A stretch of 21,470 bases of DNA, taken from contig JBKPIY010000035.1 of the NCBI GenBank assembly GCA_046730475.1, positions 1 through 21,470 of the forward strand, written 5' to 3'. Every line of letters starts with the position of its first letter. The stretch's first letter is position 1. This stretch comes from JBKPIY01 sp046730475. Its GTDB lineage: Bacteria > Actinomycetota > Thermoleophilia > Solirubrobacterales > 70-9. Both the position numbers and the translations under genes were made by a program. Shown in pieces: positions 7,360 to 14,974 of this stretch. The notes beneath the pieces were generated by a model. It saw only the letters and a program-made list of their open reading frames with translations. It searched no databases and was not told the origin of the DNA.

Positions 7360-7402
7360 GGTGGGCGTCGCGACTGGGCCTGAAAGGCGCTAACCGAGTC
7401 GC

Positions 7403-8302
7403 CTATTCGATCCCCAAGCGGTCGAGCAGGCCTTCGTCCCGGCGCCAGCGGCGCCGCACCCTCACCTGAAGATCGAGGAAGACCGGGCCGCGGAGCTCGC
7501 GCTCGAGCTCGGCCCGAGCGGCGGTGCCGATCTCCTTGATCATCCGGCCGCCCTTGCCGATCAGGATCGCCTTCTGGGATTCGGTCTCGGCCCAGGCGCG
7601 GGCGCGAATCTCGAACAGGCCATCCTCGCGCCGGGTGGACTCCTCCACCTGGACCTCGACCGCGTGGGGGAGCTCGTCGCGGGTTCGGCGAAGAATCTGC
7701 TCGCGGATCAGCTCGGCCAGAAGGACCTCGCTGGGCTGATCGGAGCGCTGGTCCAGCGGGTACAGGAAGGGACCCTCGGGCACCAGCTCCGCCAGTCGCG
7801 AGATCAGCGGCTCAAGCCCGGTGCCCGTCCTGGCGCTCACCGGGAACACCTCGTCGACGCCGTCGAGGGCGGCGGCCTCCGCCAATGCCCGCGCCGCCTC
7901 GGCATTGTTGAGCATGTCGACCTTGTTGACCGCGCACAGGACCGGGGTTCCGGAGTTCGCGGCGAGCAGGGCCTTCGAGATGAACCGGTCCCCAGGGCCG
8001 ATCCCCTGCTCGCCGTTGACCACGAACACGATCGCGTCCGAGTCGGCGATCTCCCGCTTCACCCTTCGCTGCATCCGCTCGGTGAGGGCGTCGCGCGGGC
8101 GCTGAACCCCGGGAAGGTCGATGAGAACGAGCTGCCACTCGGACTCGGCGTCGCTCGCGATCCCCCGGATCGCCCGGCGGGTGGTCTGGGGGCGCTCGGA
8201 GACGATCGCGACCCGGGCGCCGACGATCGCGTTCACCAGCGTGGACTTGCCGACGTTGGGGCGCCCCGCGAGGCCGACGAAACCCGCCCTCGGAGCGGTC
8301 AC
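7403..8302 (-). CDS. era: GTPase Era, ribosome small-subunit assembly factor
   Basis: Era binds the 3' end of 16S rRNA and couples GTP hydrolysis to 30S maturation. The 299 residues match the family. The G domain shows G1 GRPNVGKST (13-21), G2 Thr41 in PQTTRR, G3 DLPG (62-65), G4 NKVD (126-129) and G5 SAR (156-158). The C-terminal KH domain carries IGKGGRMIKEIG (248-259). G3 reads DLPG where Era normally has DTPG; the essential Asp and Gly are kept. The start is the GTG at 8302 with GAGGGG (8312-8317) 9 nt upstream. That site overlaps the ybeY stop, so the longer open frame upstream is not used. It is adjacent to ybeY, its common partner in rRNA maturation. Confidence 0.95.
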   Translation of the reverse strand: MTAPRAGFVGLAGRPNVGKSTLVNAIVGARVAIVSERPQTTRRAIRGIASDAESEWQLVLIDLPGVQRPRDALTERMQRRVKREIADSDAIVFVVNGEQGIGPGDRFISKALLAANSGTPVLCAVNKVDMLNNAEAARALAEAAALDGVDEVFPVSARTGTGLEPLISRLAELVPEGPFLYPLDQRSDQPSEVLLAELIREQILRRTRDELPHAVEVQVEESTRREDGLFEIRARAWAETESQKAILIGKGGRMIKEIGTAARAELERELRGPVFLDLQVRVRRRWRRDEGLLDRLGIE

Positions 8303-8316
8303 AACACCTGACCCCT

Positions 8317-8688
8317 CTAGAGCGATGCGAGGATCCGGGCCTGGAGGGCGAGCATCTCGCCCCCGTCGGCCTCGTGGTCGTAGCCGCACAGGTGGAGGGT
8401 GCCGTGGACCGCGGCCTCGGTCACGTCGGAGGCGCGCTCGGGGCAGATGAAGACATCGCCGAGCTCCCGCGGGCCGGGGTGCTCGGCGGCGTCGTCGATC
8501 GGGAAGGCGAGCACGTCGGTCGCCTCGTCGACGCCGCGGTGGGCGTAGTTGAGGGTTCGCATCCGCCCCACTCCCACGAGCTCGATCCCGAGGTGCCCGT
8601 CATCGATCCCCGCGGCGCGCAAGGCCGCGCCCACCGCCTGGTGGAGCTCAGGCGGGACGTCGGAGAGGTCGGGGGCCACGCCCGTCAC
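8317..8688 (-). CDS. ybeY: Endoribonuclease YbeY (rRNA maturation factor)
   Basis: Zinc-dependent endoribonuclease involved in 16S rRNA 3' maturation and ribosome quality control. The 123 residues are slightly shorter than many family members. The metal signature H-x3-H-x5-H is complete (HGTLHLCGYDH, with His95, His99 and His105). Upstream signatures are LNYAHRG, ATDVLAFP and GDVFIC. The GTG start overlaps the phoH stop as GTGA (8685-8688), a translational-coupling arrangement. The phoH-ybeY-era order is conserved in many bacteria. Confidence 0.95.
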   Translation of the reverse strand: MTGVAPDLSDVPPELHQAVGAALRAAGIDDGHLGIELVGVGRMRTLNYAHRGVDEATDVLAFPIDDAAEHPGPRELGDVFICPERASDVTEAAVHGTLHLCGYDHEADGGEMLALQARILASL

Positions 8689-9677
8689 TCTCGAGCCCCA
8701 TCGGGCCCGTCGGATGATGCCGAGCGCTCGCGCGAGCGGCGCTCGGAGAACTCGCCGTAGGCGGCGACGATCCGCTGCACGAGCTTGTGGCGGACGACGT
8801 CGTCGCCGTCGAAGCGGATGAACTTGATGTCCCGGACCTCGCCCAGGATGTCTCCCACCTGGACCAGCCCCGAGATTGCCTCCTGGGGGAGATCGATCTG
8901 GGTGATGTCGCCGGTGACCACCATCCTCGAGCCGAAGCCGAGCCTGGTGAGGAACATCTTCATCTGCTCGGGGCTGGTGTTCTGCGCCTCGTCGAGGATC
9001 ACGAAGGAGTCGTTGAGGGTGCGACCGCGCATGAAGGCAAGCGGCGCCACCTCGATCGTGCCGCGGTCGAAGTACGCGTTCACCCGCTCGGGATCGAGCA
9101 TGTCGTAGAGGGCGTCGAACAACGGTCGCAGGTAAGGATCCACCTTCGCCTGGATGTCACCGGGGAGAAAGCCGAGCCGCTCGCCGGCCTCCACCGCCGG
9201 TCGGGTGAGGATCACCCTGCTCACCTCGCCCCGGACCAGGGCGGAGACCGCCATCGCCACCGCCAGGAAGGTCTTCCCCGTGCCGGCCGGGCCGATCCCG
9301 AAGGTGACCGTGTGGTTGCGAATCGAGTCGACGTAGCGCTTCTGGTTGACGGTCTTCGGCGCCACCCGCGTGTTCCGGTGCTGCCAGATCACGTCCTCGA
9401 GGATCTCGGCGGGGCTCTCGTCGGCGTCGAGCGCCCCTGTCACCGCCTCGATCGTGCCCGGGGCGATCTCGTGACCGTGCTCGATCAGGTCGACCAGCTC
9501 CTCGACCACGGTCTCGGCGGTGCGCACGTCCCCCGCATCGCCGTCGAGGGTGAGGACGTTGCCGCGCAGGTAGACGTCGCAGCCGAGGTGGCCCTCGAGC
9601 GCCCGGAGAACCGCGTCCTCGGAGCCCGCCAGCTCCGCGGCGATCGCGTTGTCGATGGTCAGCTGTCTACGCGCCAA
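8685..9677 (-). CDS. phoH: PhoH-family ATPase (YbeZ type)
   Basis: Cytoplasmic P-loop ATPase, probably RNA-associated and working with YbeY. The Walker A motif GPAGTGKT (129-136) and Walker B VILDEAQN (226-233) are intact. RVILTRPAVEAGERLGFLPG and VVTGDITQIDLP are characteristic of the family. An N-terminal KH-like region (about 8-55) precedes a linker and the ATPase core. The tail (about 311-330) is Arg/Ser rich. The start is uncertain: the TTG at 9677 gives 330 residues and an 11-nt overlap with yqeY, while the GTG at 9725 gives 346 residues but overlaps yqeY by 59 nt. Neither has a clear SD, so I chose the shorter form because family similarity begins near RRQLTID. Confidence 0.93.
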   Translation of the reverse strand: MARRQLTIDNAIAAELAGSEDAVLRALEGHLGCDVYLRGNVLTLDGDAGDVRTAETVVEELVDLIEHGHEIAPGTIEAVTGALDADESPAEILEDVIWQHRNTRVAPKTVNQKRYVDSIRNHTVTFGIGPAGTGKTFLAVAMAVSALVRGEVSRVILTRPAVEAGERLGFLPGDIQAKVDPYLRPLFDALYDMLDPERVNAYFDRGTIEVAPLAFMRGRTLNDSFVILDEAQNTSPEQMKMFLTRLGFGSRMVVTGDITQIDLPQEAISGLVQVGDILGEVRDIKFIRFDGDDVVRHKLVQRIVAAYGEFSERRSRERSASSDGPDGARE

Positions 9678-10104
9678 GCTGCTCGCGAACCGCCTGGCTG
9701 ACCCGCTTGCCGTCGGCGCGGCCACCGACGGAGGGCATCAGCACCCCCATCACCTTGCCCATGTCCTGGGGTTCCGTGGCGCCGGTTTCGTCGATCGCGG
9801 TGCCGACCAGGTCCGCCAGCTCCTCATCGGAGAGCTGCTCGGGCAGGTAGGCCTCGATCATCTTCGCCTCGGCCTCCTCGGCCTCGGCCCGCTCGGTCCG
9901 ACCACCCTCGCGCAGGGCCTCGGCGGCGTCGAGGCGGCGCTTGCGCTCGCGCTGGAGAGCGGCGACCTCGTCGTCCTTCCCTTCCTTCGCCTCCTGCTGG
10001 AGGGCGTTGACGATCATCCGCAGGGCCCCGACCCGGTCGCGCTCGCCGGCCTTCATCGCCCGCTTGACGTCATCCTGAACCTGCTCGAGAATGGTCACGG
10101 TCAA
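9667..10104 (-). CDS. yqeY: GatB/YqeY domain protein
   Basis: Small helical protein of 145 residues related to the tail domain of the GatB subunit of tRNA-dependent amidotransferase; its exact role is unknown. Family features include the opening helix (QVQDDVKRAMKAGE), RVGALRMIVNALQ, a long charged helix (about 45-80), YLPEQLSDEEL and the closing DMGKVMGVLMPSVGGRADG. The TTG start at 10104 overlaps the murI stop as TTGA and has GAGG (10112-10115) 7 nt upstream, better than the GTG at 10098. No conserved active-site residues are known. Confidence 0.9.
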   Translation of the reverse strand: MTVTILEQVQDDVKRAMKAGERDRVGALRMIVNALQQEAKEGKDDEVAALQRERKRRLDAAEALREGGRTERAEAEEAEAKMIEAYLPEQLSDEELADLVGTAIDETGATEPQDMGKVMGVLMPSVGGRADGKRVSQAVREQLGA

Positions 10105-10940
10105 AGGGTAGCCTCGGCGAGCGTCACCAATTCAACCGCGCCAAGCGGCATCTGAAGGAATCGGGTGCCGAGCTCGCGGAAGGTCCCGGGGTCGCCGGTG
10201 CAGATGAACCGGTACTGGCCCTCACCGCGGTTGGGCGTCTCGAGGCCTCGCTCGCCGAGCACCCGCTGGACCGTTCCGGCGATCGCGTGCCCGGCCGTGA
10301 CGAGCCGCACGTTCCGGCCGAGGGTCCGTTGGAGCATCGGCGCCACCAGCGGGTAGTGGGTGCAGCCCAGGATCACCGTGTCCGCTTTGGCCCGGCGAAG
10401 CGGCGCGCAGTAGCTGCGGACCATGTCCACGACCGTCTGGTCGAAGGGGTAGCCGCGCTGGATAACCGCGGCCAGGTCGGGGGCCTCGACCTCGGTCACC
10501 GTCATCCGCTGGTGCTGGCGGGCGAGCGCCGTCAGGTATGCCCCGCTTCGGATCGTCGCCGGGGTGGCGAGGACGCCAACCCGACCGCTCTCGGTGATCG
10601 CAGCGGCGATCTCGGCCTCGGGCTCGATCACCGCCACCACCTCGACGTCGTATTCGGCACCGACCGCCCGCGCCACCTCGAGGCCCGCCGAGGCGGCCGA
10701 GTTGCAGGCGATCACCAGCAGCTTCGCGCCGCGGTCGAGGAGGAACCGGCTCACCTCCTCGACGTGGTCGCGGAGCTGGTCGGTGGTGCGGGCGCCGTAG
10801 GGAAAGCGGCCGTCGTCACCGAGGTATACGAAGTCCTCCTCGGGCAGCCATACGAGGCACTCGTGGAGGATCGTCAGCCCCCCGACCCCGGAGTCGAACA
10901 CGGCGATCGGGAGGCTCGCCCTGTCTGCCGGCTGCTCCAT
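10101..10940 (-). CDS. murI: Glutamate racemase
   Basis: Interconverts L- and D-glutamate to supply the D-Glu of peptidoglycan. The 279 residues match the family. The two catalytic cysteines are Cys79 (IACNSAAS) and Cys193 (LGCTHYPL). Asp16 is in FDSGVGGL, and the substrate-loop sequence FPYG is also present. ACNSA replaces the commoner ACNTA, a mild change. The start is the ATG at 10940, one base after the prmA stop, so translation is probably coupled. The longer open frame upstream (to 11054) is prmA read in another frame. With murJ, this is one of two cell-wall genes in the window. Confidence 0.95.
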   Translation of the reverse strand: MEQPADRASLPIAVFDSGVGGLTILHECLVWLPEEDFVYLGDDGRFPYGARTTDQLRDHVEEVSRFLLDRGAKLLVIACNSAASAGLEVARAVGAEYDVEVVAVIEPEAEIAAAITESGRVGVLATPATIRSGAYLTALARQHQRMTVTEVEAPDLAAVIQRGYPFDQTVVDMVRSYCAPLRRAKADTVILGCTHYPLVAPMLQRTLGRNVRLVTAGHAIAGTVQRVLGERGLETPNRGEGQYRFICTGDPGTFRELGTRFLQMPLGAVELVTLAEATL

Positions 10941-10941
10941 C

Positions 10942-11790
10942 TCAGGCCAATGATCGTTCACGTCGTGGGTCGCCGCGCAGGACCAGGGCCACCCAGTCTC
11001 CCTCCGCCCGCCGCTCCGCCTCGGCGAGGCCCGCGGGGGCGAACGCCGCCGCAACCTCGTCGGCCTCGCCCTCGAGCATCCCCGAGCAGACGGCGATCTC
11101 GGGCACCTCCTCCCCGCCCTCGAGCCACCGGGCGCAATCGAGCAGCAGGGGCGCGGTCAGGTTCGCCACCACCGCCGAGCGCGCGGGGGCAGCCTGCTCG
11201 CGGAAATCCACCCGCTCCAGCTCGAGCTCGACGCCGTTGGCGGCGGCGTTGGCGGCCGCCGCCTCCAGCGCCTCGGGTTCCCGGTCGCAGGCGACCACGG
11301 GGGACCAACCGAGCTTGGCGGCGGCGATTGCGAGGACCCCGGAGCCGGTTCCCCAGTCGGCGATCGGTCCTTGAGCCTCCCCCGCCTCGGCGAGTTCGAT
11401 CAGAAGCTCGAGGCAGAGCCGGGTGGTGGCGTGGGCACCCGTGCCGAAGGCGCGGCCCGGGTCGATCACCACGTCGATCGCATCCCCCTCCGGGCCCCAC
11501 CACGAGGGACGGACCCGGAGCCGGTTTCCGATAACGACCGGTCTGTGGAAGTCCGACCAGCGATCGGCCCAGTCGTCCGGGACCGCGGCGGCCCTGACCT
11601 CGACCTCGGCGTCACCCGCCGCCGCCCGCACCGCGCCCAGGTCGGGCACCTCGCCCGGAGGGCCGTAGATCGCGTACTCGATCCACCCCGGGCCGCGCTC
11701 CTCCTCGACGCCGTTGGGGGCAAGCTCGAGCAGCTGGGCGAGGACCGGCTCCGAGTGCTCGGGCGGGCAGCGGACGGCGAGCCTGATCAC
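10942..11790 (-). CDS. prmA: Ribosomal protein L11 methyltransferase
   Basis: SAM-dependent enzyme that methylates ribosomal protein L11. It has 282 residues: an N-terminal substrate-recognition domain (about 1-75) and a Rossmann-type methyltransferase domain. The signature DPGRAFGTGAHATT (110-123) is diagnostic, compared with DPGMAFGTGTHPTT in many homologues. The SAM loop is DWGTGSGVLAI (145-155) and the catalytic-site segment is ANLTAPLL (209-216). The start is the GTG at 11790, 22 nt after dnaJ, with GAGAGG rather far upstream (about 13 nt). The hrcA-dnaJ-prmA order is common in Gram-positive heat-shock operons. Confidence 0.93.
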   Translation of the reverse strand: MIRLAVRCPPEHSEPVLAQLLELAPNGVEEERGPGWIEYAIYGPPGEVPDLGAVRAAAGDAEVEVRAAAVPDDWADRWSDFHRPVVIGNRLRVRPSWWGPEGDAIDVVIDPGRAFGTGAHATTRLCLELLIELAEAGEAQGPIADWGTGSGVLAIAAAKLGWSPVVACDREPEALEAAAANAAANGVELELERVDFREQAAPARSAVVANLTAPLLLDCARWLEGGEEVPEIAVCSGMLEGEADEVAAAFAPAGLAEAERRAEGDWVALVLRGDPRRERSLA

Positions 11791-11812
11791 GGCCGAGCTC
11801 GGTCCTCTCGCA

Positions 11813-12946
11813 CTAGTGCCTGCGGCGCCGGCGTCTGCGGCCGCCCGCGGCGGCCCTCGCTCCGGCGTCCGCGGCGCCGTCTGTCCCCAGGGACTCGGCC
11901 AGCCGGCGGGCGAGCTCGCGCTGCTCGCCCGTGAGCGTGGCCGGCACCGCCAGCTCGAAGACCACGTGCTGGTCGCCCCGGCGCCCCCCGTGGAGCGGCG
12001 GCACTCCCTTCCCCCGAAGCCTGGCCCTGTCGCCGTGCTGTGTGCCAGGCCTCACCTCGACCGCCTCCTCGCCCTCGAGGGTGGGAACGGTGACGGCGCC
12101 GCCGAGCATCGCCGTGGTGACGGCGACCGGCACGTTGCACACCAGCTCGGTGCCCTGGCGGGTGAAGCGCTCGTCGGGCGCCACCCGGACCTCGACGTAG
12201 AGATCGCCTTGGGGAGCGCCGGGATCGCCGGCGTGTCCCGCCCCCCCGATCCGGATTCGCTGGCGATCCTCGATCCCGGCCGGCACGTCCACCTCCCAGG
12301 TCCGCGACTGGGCCACCCGCCCGGCCCCCCCGCACCGCTCGCACGGCGCCTCCGGGATCCGCCCGTCGCCTCCGCAGCGGTCGCAGGGCGCCGCCGTCAT
12401 CACCTGCCCGAAGATGCTCCGGGTCATCCGGCGGATCTGCCCGGTCCCGTCGCAGCGATCGCAGGTGCGGATCGGCGTGCCGGGCTCGGCGCCGTTGCCG
12501 TGGCAGCGCTCGCAGACCGAGATCGCCTCGAAGGAGACCTCGCTGACGCCGCCCTCGAGCACATCCTCGAGCGAGATCTCGACGATCGCCCCCACGTCGC
12601 CGCCCGCCGCCGGCCCGCGGCGCCCGAAGCCGAACCCGCCAAACGGATCGCCCGAGCCGAAGAACGCATCGAAGATGTCCTGGACGCCGGCGAAGCCCTC
12701 GGTCCGGGGGGTCCAGCCGCCCGAGCGCAGGCCCTCGCGGCCGAAGGTGTCGTAGGTCCGCCGCCGGTCGGCGTCGGAGAGCACCTCGTAGGCCTCCGCT
12801 GCCTCCTTGAACTTATCCTCCGCCTCCGGGTCGTGGGAGTTGACGTCCGGGTGGAGCTCGCGCGCGAGGCGGCGGAAGGCCCTCTTGATCTCGGCCTCGT
12901 CGGCGGCCCGGTCCACTCCCAGGACCTCGTAATAGTCGCGGGGCAT
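11813..12946 (-). CDS. dnaJ: Chaperone DnaJ (Hsp40), probably the DnaJ2 paralogue
   Basis: Co-chaperone that stimulates DnaK ATPase. It has 377 residues: a J domain (1-70) with HPD at 32-34, a Gly/Phe region (about 84-110), a zinc domain with four CxxCxGxG repeats (starting at Cys145, 162, 188 and 202) and the C-terminal substrate-binding domains. The last residues form a basic run (GGRRRRRRRH), which is unusual. The ATG at 12946 has GGGAG about 5 nt upstream. grpE and dnaK are absent, and hrcA lies directly upstream. This is the layout of actinobacterial hrcA-dnaJ2, with dnaK-grpE-dnaJ1 presumably elsewhere (inference). Confidence 0.95.
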   Translation of the reverse strand: MPRDYYEVLGVDRAADEAEIKRAFRRLARELHPDVNSHDPEAEDKFKEAAEAYEVLSDADRRRTYDTFGREGLRSGGWTPRTEGFAGVQDIFDAFFGSGDPFGGFGFGRRGPAAGGDVGAIVEISLEDVLEGGVSEVSFEAISVCERCHGNGAEPGTPIRTCDRCDGTGQIRRMTRSIFGQVMTAAPCDRCGGDGRIPEAPCERCGGAGRVAQSRTWEVDVPAGIEDRQRIRIGGAGHAGDPGAPQGDLYVEVRVAPDERFTRQGTELVCNVPVAVTTAMLGGAVTVPTLEGEEAVEVRPGTQHGDRARLRGKGVPPLHGGRRGDQHVVFELAVPATLTGEQRELARRLAESLGTDGAADAGARAAAGGRRRRRRRH

Positions 12947-12971
12947 CGGCTCGGCTCCCAGGGGATCGCTG

Positions 12972-14000
12972 CTACTCGTCGTAGACGGCCTCGAAGAAGC
13001 GCGACAGCTCGACGGCCGCCTCGCGGACCGAGGCGATCGCGGTCGCGTAGTCCATCCGCACCGGCCCCATTACCCCGACGGCGCCGAGGTTGCGGTAGCC
13101 GAGCCCGTAGTTGGCGCCGACGACGCTGACCGAGCGGAGCTCGGGCTGGGGGTTCTCGGCCCCGATCCAGACGAACACGGACCGCTCCTCGAGCGCCGAG
13201 CGGAGCGTCTTCAGCAGGTTCACCCGGCGCTCGAGCGCGCGCATCAGCTCCTCGGCGTGAGGGACGTCTGCGGCGTGGGACTCCGACAGCAGGGTGGCGG
13301 CGCCGTCGACGTACAGCGTCTCCTCCACAGACTGCTCCAGATCGGTGAAGGCGCCGCCGATCTCGGCGAGGAAGCTTCTCTCGGTCGGCCCGAGGCCCGG
13401 GTCATCGAGGCGCGAGACGGCCATCCTCGCCCCCAGGGCGAGGCCCGCCAGCCGCTCGTTGAGGTAGCTCGAGGCCCACTCGACGAGGCCGCGGTCGACC
13501 TCGCGCTCAAAGCTGAACACGCGCTTGCTGACCCCGCCGTTGGAGGCGATCACCACCACCATCACCACCCGGGGCTGGAGCCTCAGGACCTCGACCCGGT
13601 GGATGCTCGCCGTGTGCAGGGGCGGGGTGCTCACCAGGGCAACGAGGTCGGTGATCCGGGACAGGGCCGCGGTCGTCTCCCTGATCGCCTCGTCCACCTC
13701 CCGGCGCATCCGCGACAGCCTCAGCTCGGCCGGGGGCAGGGCCGGCAGCAGGGCGTCTGAGGCGAGCAGCTCCTCGACGTAGAACCGGTAGCCCGCGTCG
13801 GTCGGGACGCGGCCGGCGGAGGTGTGGGGATGGGTCAGGTACCCGGCCTCCTCGAGGCTCGCCAGCTCGGCCCGAACCGTCGACGGGCTCCAGTCGATGT
13901 CCTTGCGCTGGGCGACCAGGCGCGAGCCGATCGGGCGCCCTTCCTCGACGTACCTGTGGACGACGGCGGCCAGGATTGCCGTTTGTCGCTCGCTTAGCAC
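12972..14000 (-). CDS. hrcA: Heat-inducible transcription repressor HrcA
   Basis: Repressor that binds CIRCE operators at chaperone genes. The 342 residues match the family. An N-terminal winged helix (about 1-72) includes RYVEEGRPIGSR, SPSTVRAELASLEEAGYL and HPHTSAGRVPTDAGYRFYV, all typical of HrcA. The C-terminal GAF-like dimerisation domain ends in NYGLGYRNLGAVGVMGPVRMDY, also diagnostic. The GTG start at 14000 has no properly spaced SD. TAGAAT stands 7 nt upstream, suggesting a leaderless transcript. The first codons (GTGCTAA) resemble one half of a CIRCE, but the other half is not recognisable. It is followed by dnaJ 25 nt downstream. Confidence 0.95.
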   Translation of the reverse strand: MLSERQTAILAAVVHRYVEEGRPIGSRLVAQRKDIDWSPSTVRAELASLEEAGYLTHPHTSAGRVPTDAGYRFYVEELLASDALLPALPPAELRLSRMRREVDEAIRETTAALSRITDLVALVSTPPLHTASIHRVEVLRLQPRVVMVVVIASNGGVSKRVFSFEREVDRGLVEWASSYLNERLAGLALGARMAVSRLDDPGLGPTERSFLAEIGGAFTDLEQSVEETLYVDGAATLLSESHAADVPHAEELMRALERRVNLLKTLRSALEERSVFVWIGAENPQPELRSVSVVGANYGLGYRNLGAVGVMGPVRMDYATAIASVREAAVELSRFFEAVYDE

Positions 14001-14007
14001 GCCCCTG

Positions 14008-14013
14008 ATTCTA
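14008..14013 (-). promoter_or_regulatory. -10 box (TAGAAT) for hrcA-dnaJ, probable leaderless start
   Basis: TAGAAT on the minus strand is followed by 7 bases (CAGGGGC) and the hrcA GTG. This is the spacing expected if transcription starts at the first base of the start codon. No -35 match is evident. The box lies in the 39-bp gap after hadB, so the hrcA operon would have its own promoter. Confidence 0.45.
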
Positions 14014-14039
14014 GGAGCCGCGCCTCCGTCGCTAGTGGT

Positions 14040-14444
14040 CTAGGGAACCCGCAGCTCGGCCTCGGCGTTGCGAATCACCTGGTTGTCTCCCTGGGCGGCG
14101 ATGGTGTCTGTGACGACGACGCCGCCGGTCGCCTCCTTGACTGTGGCGGAGATCACCAGTTCCTGCTCGGGGAACCCCATCCCCCGGAACTGGACCGAAA
14201 GGCGCCGAAGGGCGCGGGGATCGCCCCCGGCGGCCTCGGTATGAGCGCGCGCGACCTGGGCCATCATCCACAGCCCGTGGAGGATGTTGCCGGTGAGGCC
14301 CACCTGCTTGGCGAACTCCGGGTCGATGTGGATCGGGTTGAAGTCGCCCGATGCGCCCGCGTAGCGGTGCGGCAGATACCGGTCCGGCGTCACCTTCAGC
14401 ACGGGGATCGGGTCGCCCTCCCTCAGCTCGGTCAGCTCGGCCAC
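14040..14444 (-). CDS. hadB: MaoC-like hydratase/dehydratase, catalytic subunit (HadB-like)
   Basis: Hot-dog fold protein of 134 residues with the R-specific hydratase 2 signature ASGDFNPIHIDPEFA, including the catalytic Asp and His. It probably dehydrates 3-hydroxyacyl thioesters in fatty-acid elongation. As in the HadA/HadB heterodimer of mycobacterial FAS-II, the catalytic residues lie in this smaller subunit. The GTG start at 14444 has a perfect AGGAGG (14449-14454) 4 nt upstream that overlaps the hadA stop, so the two proteins are likely made together. The exact substrate (FAS-II acyl-ACP or an acyl-CoA in another pathway) cannot be read from the sequence. Any link to the methyltransferase at 176 is speculative. 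Confidence 0.82.
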   Translation of the reverse strand: MAELTELREGDPIPVLKVTPDRYLPHRYAGASGDFNPIHIDPEFAKQVGLTGNILHGLWMMAQVARAHTEAAGGDPRALRRLSVQFRGMGFPEQELVISATVKEATGGVVVTDTIAAQGDNQVIRNAEAELRVP

Positions 14445-14448
14445 GCCC

Positions 14449-14454
14449 CCTCCT
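14449..14454 (-). promoter_or_regulatory. Consensus ribosome binding site of hadB
   Basis: AGGAGG on the minus strand lies 4 nt before the hadB GTG and overlaps the hadA TGA (14454-14456). It is the best SD in the window and implies coupled, roughly equal synthesis of the two subunits. Confidence 0.6.
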
Positions 14455-14894
14455 CACACCCCGCGGACGATGTTCGTCCACGCCCCACGCACCGTCTCGG
14501 CGCCGTCCTGGTTGACCGAGGTCGACTCGAACACGTAGAAGCCCCTGCCGTCCCTCTCGTAGATCTCCAGGCATTTGGGGGTGGTTGTAATCACGTCGCC
14601 CGCGCAGACGGGCTCGTCCCAAGCGAACTCCTGGCTTCCATGGAGCATCGTCGCCAGGTTGATCCCGACTTCGGGATCGAGGATCGCGGGGGCCATCGCC
14701 GGGGCGCTGTAGACGACGCAGAACATCGGCGGGGCGACCACGTCGCGGAACCCCGCCGCCAGCGCCGCGTCCCGGTCGGTGTAGACGGGATTGGTCTCAC
14801 CCACCACGGCCGCGTATTCGCGGATCTTCTCCCGCCCGACCTCGTAGGTGGTGGACGGCCACCCTTTGCCGATCGCGTCCGTCTTCAGCGCCAC
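14454..14894 (-). CDS. hadA: MaoC-like dehydratase partner subunit (HadA-like, FAS1-type dehydratase domain)
   Basis: Hot-dog fold protein of 146 residues matching the N-terminal MaoC dehydratase domain (HadA type). It begins with YEVGREKIREYAAVVGETNPVYTD, has VAPPMFCVVY and a later strand with GDVITTTPKCLEIYERDGRGFYVFES. The hydratase signature GDxNPxHxD is replaced by GETNPVYTD. Catalytic Asp and His are therefore absent and the protein should act as the structural or substrate-binding partner of HadB. The GTG start at 14894 has no SD. A TAGAAT box lies 10 nt upstream, so the mRNA would carry at most a very short leader. Confidence 0.82.
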   Translation of the reverse strand: MALKTDAIGKGWPSTTYEVGREKIREYAAVVGETNPVYTDRDAALAAGFRDVVAPPMFCVVYSAPAMAPAILDPEVGINLATMLHGSQEFAWDEPVCAGDVITTTPKCLEIYERDGRGFYVFESTSVNQDGAETVRGAWTNIVRGV

Positions 14895-14904
14895 GGGGCC
14901 GGCG

Positions 14905-14910
14905 ATTCTA
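14905..14910 (-). promoter_or_regulatory. -10 box (TAGAAT) of hadAB
   Basis: TAGAAT on the minus strand lies 10 nt before the hadA GTG. The bases right after it (CGCCGG) are the same as those after the hisIE -10 box. A start 6-8 nt downstream would leave a leader of only 2-4 nt. No -35 match is seen. It sits in the 80-bp divergent gap 14895-14974. Confidence 0.4.
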
Positions 14911-14974
14911 AGCTGACGTGCAGGTGCGCGCGTTCTCGGGCGCGCCCAGGGATGCAGGAGGTTAGCGATCGGGC

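Noticed and set aside
10941..11054. N-terminal extension of murI to 11054
   Set aside because: It is an alternative reading of the prmA 3' end. MurI similarity begins at PIAVFDSGVGG just after the ATG at 10940.
13994..14014. A CIRCE operator at the hrcA start
   Set aside because: Only GTGCTAA matches one arm; the upstream sequence CTAGAATC does not pair with it over more than about half the positions.
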